A DNA stretch of 8,536 bases from CAIVAT01 sp037139855 (GTDB lineage Bacteria; Bacteroidota; Bacteroidia; Bacteroidales; FEN-979): NCBI GenBank assembly GCA_037139855.1, contig JBAXFM010000229.1:1-8536 (forward strand), in the 5' to 3' direction. How positions within the stretch are numbered: the first letter of the stretch is position 1; the number at the start of each line of letters is the position of its first letter. Below the pieces are notes generated by a model. It made no database searches. It was not told where the DNA came from and saw only the letters and a list, made by a program, of their open reading frames with translations. Positions 5,201-8,536 of the stretch are shown piece by piece. A program made the translations under genes and the position numbers.

Positions 5201-8200
5201 ACTTTATCATCAACGGTTCAAATGCCGGAACATCCACCAGGGATCTGGCCATTGAGAATCTCAGTACCGCCAACTGGACAGCCGCAGTGAATATCGCTTC
5301 GCTGGGTTCAGGGGCCGGGGCAACCTTCTGTACCATCAAAAACTGCATTCTTCGGGCTGGCCTTATCGGAAACGGAAACACCTATACCTATGCCCTGTCG
5401 GCTGGTTCAACGGTGGGTAGTACCGGCGGAGACATCGATAACCTGACCGTTGACAACAATGAGATGAGCCGGGCCGCCTTTGGGTTGTACATCGGAGCCA
5501 CCACATCCGGCACGGGGGATAATCTCAGTGTGACGAACAACACCATAGGATCTGACGATCCGAACTATTACCTCGGAAATACAGGGGTATATTTAACCAA
5601 TGTACTCGGGACTTTCAGTAACAACGTGGTCAAGGGAGTGGTCTCTTCGGCCACCTCCACATGGGGGCTGTATGTCGGTCCCGGAGTTAAAAACATGTCG
5701 TTTACGAAAAATGACATTCATTCCATCAAAGGGATGAACGGCAACGGCGGGAGTGGTATTGTGGTGGACCTGGCCAGTGCAGGCGGCAATGTAACCATTG
5801 CCAACAATGTGGTGTATGACATCACGGGTGACGGATCCGCCAATCTGGGTTCCTACGGAATTACGGGTTTGAAAATTCAGGGTTATACCACAAATCTCAA
5901 AGTTTATTACAACAGCATTTGCCTTGCCGGCAGTATCAACCGCTCAGGAGCCACCGCCGATATGAGTGCGGCGCTCTATCTCGGCTCGTCAACCGCCCAG
6001 ATTGATGTCAGAAACAATATTTTTTCCAACTCTCTGGAGAACATAACCGGCGATGCAAAAGCCTATGCCATGTATTGCACCGGAACGGCTGCCACTTTTA
6101 CCCTCGATTACAACGACTACAGGGTTAACGGTTATGAAGGGATGCTTGCCTCTTACAACGGCGTTGATCAACCGACCCTGGTTTCCTGGCAGGCGGCATG
6201 TGGCAAGGATGCCAATTCAATTTCCGCGGATCCCAATTTCAATTCACCAACAGTCCTCATCCCCTACCCGGGATCGGTCGAACTCGACAAATGCCCTGCG
6301 CTATCGGTCACCGATGATTATACCGGGGCGGTGAGATTTGCGCCAACCTCCATGGGGGCCTATGAAACAGGAAGTGATGTGACTCCGCCGGTGGTGACCT
6401 ATACACCGTTTTACAATACCCACTTGCTCACTCCACGCACACTGACCACCACCATCAAGGATTTCTATTCCAGTGTTCCCACTGCCGGCGCAGGCTTGCC
6501 AAGACTTTACTGGAAAATCAACAACAATCCCTACAATGTCGTTACCGGCATCTGGACAAGCGGCAACACCTACCTTTTCACTTTCGGAAACGGGGTTTTA
6601 CCAGGGAATGTGGTAAGTTATTATTTTGTGTGCCAGGATGATGCCCCAACACCAAACCCTGGTGCAACGCCTGTTACCGGGGCTGCCGGGTTTACCATCA
6701 ACCCACCGGCCTGCATCACCGCTCCTTCATCCCCCTCGTCCTACACCATTGTTGGTGCATTGAGCGGCGTAAAGAATATCCCGGGAGATTATCCGAACCT
6801 CACCGGCGCCAATGGTCTTTTTGCCGACATCAACAGCAAGAGTCTGAGTGGGAACCTCACCGTTAACATCGCGGGGAACACCACCGAAGATGGAACCAAC
6901 GCCCTGAATGAGATCAATACAGAGAACCCGGTTTACCATCTCACCATTCAGAACAGCGGCCTCAGTCATAAAATATCGGGCTCGTACGTCGGAACGCTGA
7001 TCCGATACAACGGCGCAGATAACGTGATACTGAATGGCAAGGGCAAACTTACCATCATCAATACCAACCAAAATGCCTCTGTTGCCATTGGTCTGAGCGG
7101 AGGATGCAACAACAACCTGATAGACAGTTGTACAATCGCCACGGGCAAGCCCAGTAATGCCAGTAATTACGGGATTTACTTTTCGGGTCCCGGCAACAAT
7201 AACACCATTTCGCATGATTCGATTTTCACTGCGTGGACAGGCATTTATCTCAATTCAACCTACTGGGGTCTTGGTTCGGGCAATATCATCACCGGAAACA
7301 ATATCGGATCCGCCACTGTGGCCAATTCTCTTTACAACAACGGGATAATTGCCCAGTACCAGGACAACCTGGTGATCAGTAAAAATCAGGTATTCAACGT
7401 GATCAGCAATATCAGCCCAATCGGAATCTATGCCGAAGGAGTTACCAACAGCACCATTGAGAAAAATAATATTCACGATGTAGTATACAATGGCGCAAGT
7501 TATATAGGTTCAAGCGGGATCACCCTCAAATCACTCAGCAATAACCCGAATGTGATGATTCGCAACAATGTTATCCTGCACATGGCCGGCATGGGCAGCA
7601 GTCCGAATACAGGCGACTACAATAACATTCCGGCCGGGCTCAAACTGTTTGGCAATGCAACAGGGGGCATCAATATATATAACAACTCAGTATATATGCC
7701 AAAGGACCCCGCATACGGTGTATTTTACAACAACGAATGGTTTACAGCGCTGGAGATCGGGGCTGGAATTTCGGGAGTTGTACTCAAAAACAATATCCTG
7801 CAGAGCAGTGTGGGAGAATGGCCAAACTCAAATCTAACCTCCTGGGGATATTCGGTGTACATCAAAGGAACCCCTTCACCATTCGCCTCCATCAACAACA
7901 ACCTTTATTTCACCAGCAACTACGATAACAATTATGTCGGACTGAACGGCACGGTTGCGCCACCGGTGAACAACATGAATCTTGCCGCCTGGAGAACCTA
8001 TACCGGCCAGGATGCCCAATCGTTGAATGCAGATCCGTTGTTTACCTCTGCCACAAACTTGATTCCTCAGGTACTTTCACCCGCCATCGGCGCCGGTCTT
8101 TCATGTCCCGGCATCGTGGATGATGATATTGCCGGCAATGCCAGAGGAGCTTCAACAACCATTGGCGCTTATGAAATGGTGACGGCACCAACGAAAACCC

Positions 8201-8536
8201 TGAATCTTACCCTGCAACTTCAGGGGCTGTACAATGGATCAGGAGTCATGAGAACGGCCTGGGATCAGGCGGGTCCGCATTGGGGAACCGGCGTGGCCGA
8301 TCATATTGCGGTGGAACTCCATGATGCAGCGCCCGGCAATTATGCCAGCATCCTCTACACCGCTTCCGATGTGGCTCTGAGTACCTCCGGGCAGGCCTCC
8401 GCCTTCATTCCTGCGGGCCTTTCAGGAACCTATTACATCACGGTGAAACACCGGAACGGTCTTCCGACCGTAATCGCAGCCCCGGTATCCTTTGCCGGAA
8501 CCTCAGTCAATTATGCCTTTGATCTGCCTGCAAAAG
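2191..8536 (+). CDS. Giant secreted multi-module right-handed beta-helix protein (3'-partial)
   Basis: One frame runs from ATG 2191 to the window edge without a stop: 2115 complete codons, still open. Domains in order are: signal peptide (1-20); beta-helix module A (21-748); a BNR-neuraminidase-associated N-terminal-like domain (about 753-892); beta-helix module B (about 908-1392); an Ig-like domain (about 1396-1506); beta-helix module C (about 1518-1995); and a C-terminal beta-rich domain (about 2003 onward). The helices are rich in Asn, Thr, Ser and Gly, with ladder motifs such as NNTI, NNII and NNIY roughly every 30 residues and 'YGIY'-like strands between them. Parallel beta-helices of this kind bind or cleave polysaccharides, or serve as surface stalks and adhesins. 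No catalytic signature is clear, so a structural or adhesive role is as likely as an enzymatic one. The start is supported by the Lys-Arg plus hydrophobic signal sequence. Export is likely, and type IX secretion is possible, but the C-terminus that would show a sorting domain is outside the window. There is no frameshift or internal stop, so the gene appears intact. Confidence 0.9.
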   Translation, partial: MKRIIAITLMTIIVNFLQGQPITGTKTIPGDYATLASAISLLNTLGTTSPGVTFNIASGYTENVNANLTLTTNTSSASAPIVFQKVPGETTNPKLFASNGVWNSATDGAIIIAGSDFVTFDGIDITATDNSIDWGYGLVKRNSTAPFDGCQNVTIRNCSISLSQANSNSYGIYSGNHIATNTNALAITATTDACNNCRFYSNNISNVNNGIYLNGYIAPSPYTLYDQGNEIGVSGANNITNYGGAFKCYGIGATNQNALLISNNYITSSVNATASNSFYGISLTGGLQANSTISNNTISINLAAINSAVGVYCIYTQSGGSGTGNTLNITNNTIQNCSNPYNSSASFYCIQNSITSNGPGTINVNNNIIHDITMATSGSLYGVDAGSATNVNINSNTIYNLYATGTGYLYAIRSWTGNTVMHDNAVHDLTITSGSNDLCGYYNTASPTVESYYNNSFYNFNHNATGAVYGYYLNTTTGTRQTYGNTIHSFSSAGGAVFGMYHQSSSPVVYKNNIYDLTSLSSAGQVYGLYFYNGNNVLIHNNFISDLKAPASTGVTAVYGIYLNTPSPASLAYNTIYLNASSSSTSTFGTAGICFFQNYTTELKNNIVVNNSVPVSLTAPAYSVALQRGGSSSMSNYATTSNNNCYYAGNPGPNNLIYYDGTNADQSISLFKARVTPRETASFSEMPPFVDAANHNFHLVPAAITMLESSGLKITTPIAITNDYDNDIRWGETGYAGSGTATDVGADEGNFTPVSVMSFQNFTTTQVTGNTFAGTVNQAIIRMKITVTGAPSAINVTQFTCNASGTTAIADINATPSKIYYTGNSSFYGPGLLFGTASPTLANFTVAGSQTLSPGDNYFWLVYDIIQTATTGHILDAQCLGATIGGTVRVPDVTDPPGNMMILGPMTGTYLVGTGNTFPNFVTLTDAINNINHRGTLTPVVFSLTNSAVVPYNITNGEVFPITVGVIPLVSATNTVTIQPATGMSPVITGTSASSIINLNGTDYFIINGSNAGTSTRDLAIENLSTANWTAAVNIASLGSGAGATFCTIKNCILRAGLIGNGNTYTYALSAGSTVGSTGGDIDNLTVDNNEMSRAAFGLYIGATTSGTGDNLSVTNNTIGSDDPNYYLGNTGVYLTNVLGTFSNNVVKGVVSSATSTWGLYVGPGVKNMSFTKNDIHSIKGMNGNGGSGIVVDLASAGGNVTIANNVVYDITGDGSANLGSYGITGLKIQGYTTNLKVYYNSICLAGSINRSGATADMSAALYLGSSTAQIDVRNNIFSNSLENITGDAKAYAMYCTGTAATFTLDYNDYRVNGYEGMLASYNGVDQPTLVSWQAACGKDANSISADPNFNSPTVLIPYPGSVELDKCPALSVTDDYTGAVRFAPTSMGAYETGSDVTPPVVTYTPFYNTHLLTPRTLTTTIKDFYSSVPTAGAGLPRLYWKINNNPYNVVTGIWTSGNTYLFTFGNGVLPGNVVSYYFVCQDDAPTPNPGATPVTGAAGFTINPPACITAPSSPSSYTIVGALSGVKNIPGDYPNLTGANGLFADINSKSLSGNLTVNIAGNTTEDGTNALNEINTENPVYHLTIQNSGLSHKISGSYVGTLIRYNGADNVILNGKGKLTIINTNQNASVAIGLSGGCNNNLIDSCTIATGKPSNASNYGIYFSGPGNNNTISHDSIFTAWTGIYLNSTYWGLGSGNIITGNNIGSATVANSLYNNGIIAQYQDNLVISKNQVFNVISNISPIGIYAEGVTNSTIEKNNIHDVVYNGASYIGSSGITLKSLSNNPNVMIRNNVILHMAGMGSSPNTGDYNNIPAGLKLFGNATGGINIYNNSVYMPKDPAYGVFYNNEWFTALEIGAGISGVVLKNNILQSSVGEWPNSNLTSWGYSVYIKGTPSPFASINNNLYFTSNYDNNYVGLNGTVAPPVNNMNLAAWRTYTGQDAQSLNADPLFTSATNLIPQVLSPAIGAGLSCPGIVDDDIAGNARGASTTIGAYEMVTAPTKTLNLTLQLQGLYNGSGVMRTAWDQAGPHWGTGVADHIAVELHDAAPGNYASILYTASDVALSTSGQASAFIPAGLSGTYYITVKHRNGLPTVIAAPVSFAGTSVNYAFDLPAK
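2251..4434 (+). other. Beta-helix module A (residues 21-748)
   Basis: The module opens with a capping region, KTIPGDYATLASAISLLN, then GVTFNIASGYTENV and FVTFDGIDIT, a pattern common at the start of Bacteroidota beta-helices. Asn-ladder positions fall near residues 263, 295, 331, 366, 395, 423, 454, 484, 512, 541, 573 and 605, a spacing of 28-36 (mean about 31), suggesting at least a dozen coils. The module ends with a PPFVDAANHNFHLVPA segment followed by TDVGADE, equivalent to the DP.F...L.P...DIGAYE closing motif of many beta-helix proteins. It is the longest of the three modules. A CNNC pair (residues 194-197) occurs early; its role is unknown. Confidence 0.7.
4447..4866 (+). other. BNR-neuraminidase-associated N-terminal-like domain (residues 753-892)
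   Basis: The run QAIIRMKITVTG, then SAINVTQFTCNASGTT, a KIYYTGNSSFY segment, FTVAGSQTLSPGDNYFWLVYDI and finally ILDAQC resembles, in order and wording, the domain found at the N-terminus of BNR-repeat neuraminidases and in other large Bacteroidota secreted proteins (I recall it as Pfam BNR_assoc_N). It is a beta-sandwich-type accessory domain with no known catalysis. Here it sits between two beta-helices rather than ahead of a sialidase propeller. The identification is from memory of the pattern. Confidence 0.6.
4912..6366 (+). other. Beta-helix module B (residues 908-1392)
   Basis: The module opens with GTYLVGTGNTFPNFVTLTDAIN, a diverged version of the capping region of modules A and C, then TVTIQPATGMSPVITG and TDYFIINGSN, which mark the first coils. 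Later coils carry VDNNEMS, VTNNTIG, FSNNVV, IANNVVYD, YYNSICL and VRNNIFS. The closing segment is SISADPNFNSP followed by MGAYE. No acidic or His cluster that would suggest a lyase or hydrolase site stands out. Confidence 0.7.
6376..6708 (+). other. Ig/FN3-like linker domain (residues 1396-1506)
   Basis: The segment starts DVTPPVVTYTPFYNT, includes RTLTTTIKDFYSSVP, PRLYWKINNN and a GNVVSYYFVCQDDAP strand, and ends GFTINPP. This alternating pattern and the 'D.TPP.ItYtPl' opening are typical of Ig-like or FN3-like spacers in Bacteroidota extracellular proteins. It joins beta-helix modules B and C and probably acts as a spacer. Confidence 0.55.
6742..8175 (+). other. Beta-helix module C (residues 1518-1995)
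   Basis: The module opens YTIVGALSGVKNIPGDYPNL, which shares the IPGDY cap with module A, then NLTVNIAGNTTEDG and VILNGKGKLTIIN for the first coils. Later coils include GIYFSGPGNNNTI, NIITGNNIG, VISKNQVFN, IEKNNIHDV, IRNNVIL, INIYNNSVY and LKNNIL. It closes with SLNADPLFTSATN, then SPAIGAGLSCPG and TIGAYE, the fullest example in this protein of the DPLF...SPAIgaG...D...IGAYE ending. Confidence 0.7.
8197..8535 (+). other. C-terminal beta-rich domain, cut by the window end (residues 2003-2115)
   Basis: LNLTLQLQGLYNGSG, then VADHIAVELHDAAPGNYA, GTYYITVKHRNGLPTV and SFAGTSVNYAFDLPAK follow a pattern common near the C-terminus of Bacteroidota secreted proteins ('LeGlYn...aD.i.VelH......G.YYi.vKHRN...T....pvsF....v.YdF'). 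In known examples this domain is often followed by a short linker and a type IX secretion sorting domain. Whether that holds here lies outside the window. Confidence 0.6.

Noticed and set aside
6727..7215. Long - strand reading frame (162 codons) inside the giant gene
   Set aside because: It is antisense to module C, whose coding frame is well supported. Long antisense frames are expected opposite Asn/Thr/Gly-rich coding sequence with biased third positions.

Overview
The window looks like Bacteroidota chromosome, probably an environmental or uncultured Bacteroidales-type lineage. The evidence is a very large Asn/Thr-rich secreted beta-helix protein with domain types typical of that phylum, a TAnnTTTG-type -7 promoter element, a lack of Shine-Dalgarno sequences, and intergenic clusters of small GC-rich palindromes in otherwise AT-rich DNA. 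This assignment is an inference from style, not from a marker gene.

Layout. (1) 1-309 (+) is the last 102 codons of a GH63/trehalase-like glycoside hydrolase. Its stop overlaps the start of (2) 306-962 (+), a complete NAD(P)-binding Rossmann oxidoreductase of the HTATIP2/TIP30-like atypical SDR type. (3) 963-1401 is a non-coding gap between converging genes. It is packed with palindromes, including three copies of GCCCTGAAAGGGC and a perfect 20-bp inverted repeat that probably also terminates transcription from both sides. (4) 1402-1932 (-) is a carboxymuconolactone decarboxylase/AhpD-fold protein with a CxxC motif but Asn where the family usually has His. (5) 1933-2190 is a divergent intergenic region. 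It holds an 8-bp tandem repeat, a pair of 12-bp direct repeats exactly 21 bp apart, and a -7-like box. (6) 2191 to the window edge (+) is one uninterrupted reading frame of at least 2115 codons, still open at the last base.

The giant protein is the main content, about three quarters of the window. I translated it through the whole window and found no stop. It has a signal peptide and three right-handed beta-helix modules, each closed by a DP...G-A-[YD]-E type motif. The first junction carries a domain resembling the BNR-neuraminidase-associated N-terminal domain, and the second carries an Ig-like domain. A C-terminal beta-sandwich-like domain begins before the window ends. The protein is most likely exported and surface-attached or released; a type IX secretion C-terminal signal would lie beyond the window. 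Its ligand or substrate cannot be read from the sequence.

The genes do not form one obvious pathway. The hydrolase and oxidoreductase are probably co-transcribed. The CMD-like gene and the giant gene are divergently transcribed from the 258-bp region between them.
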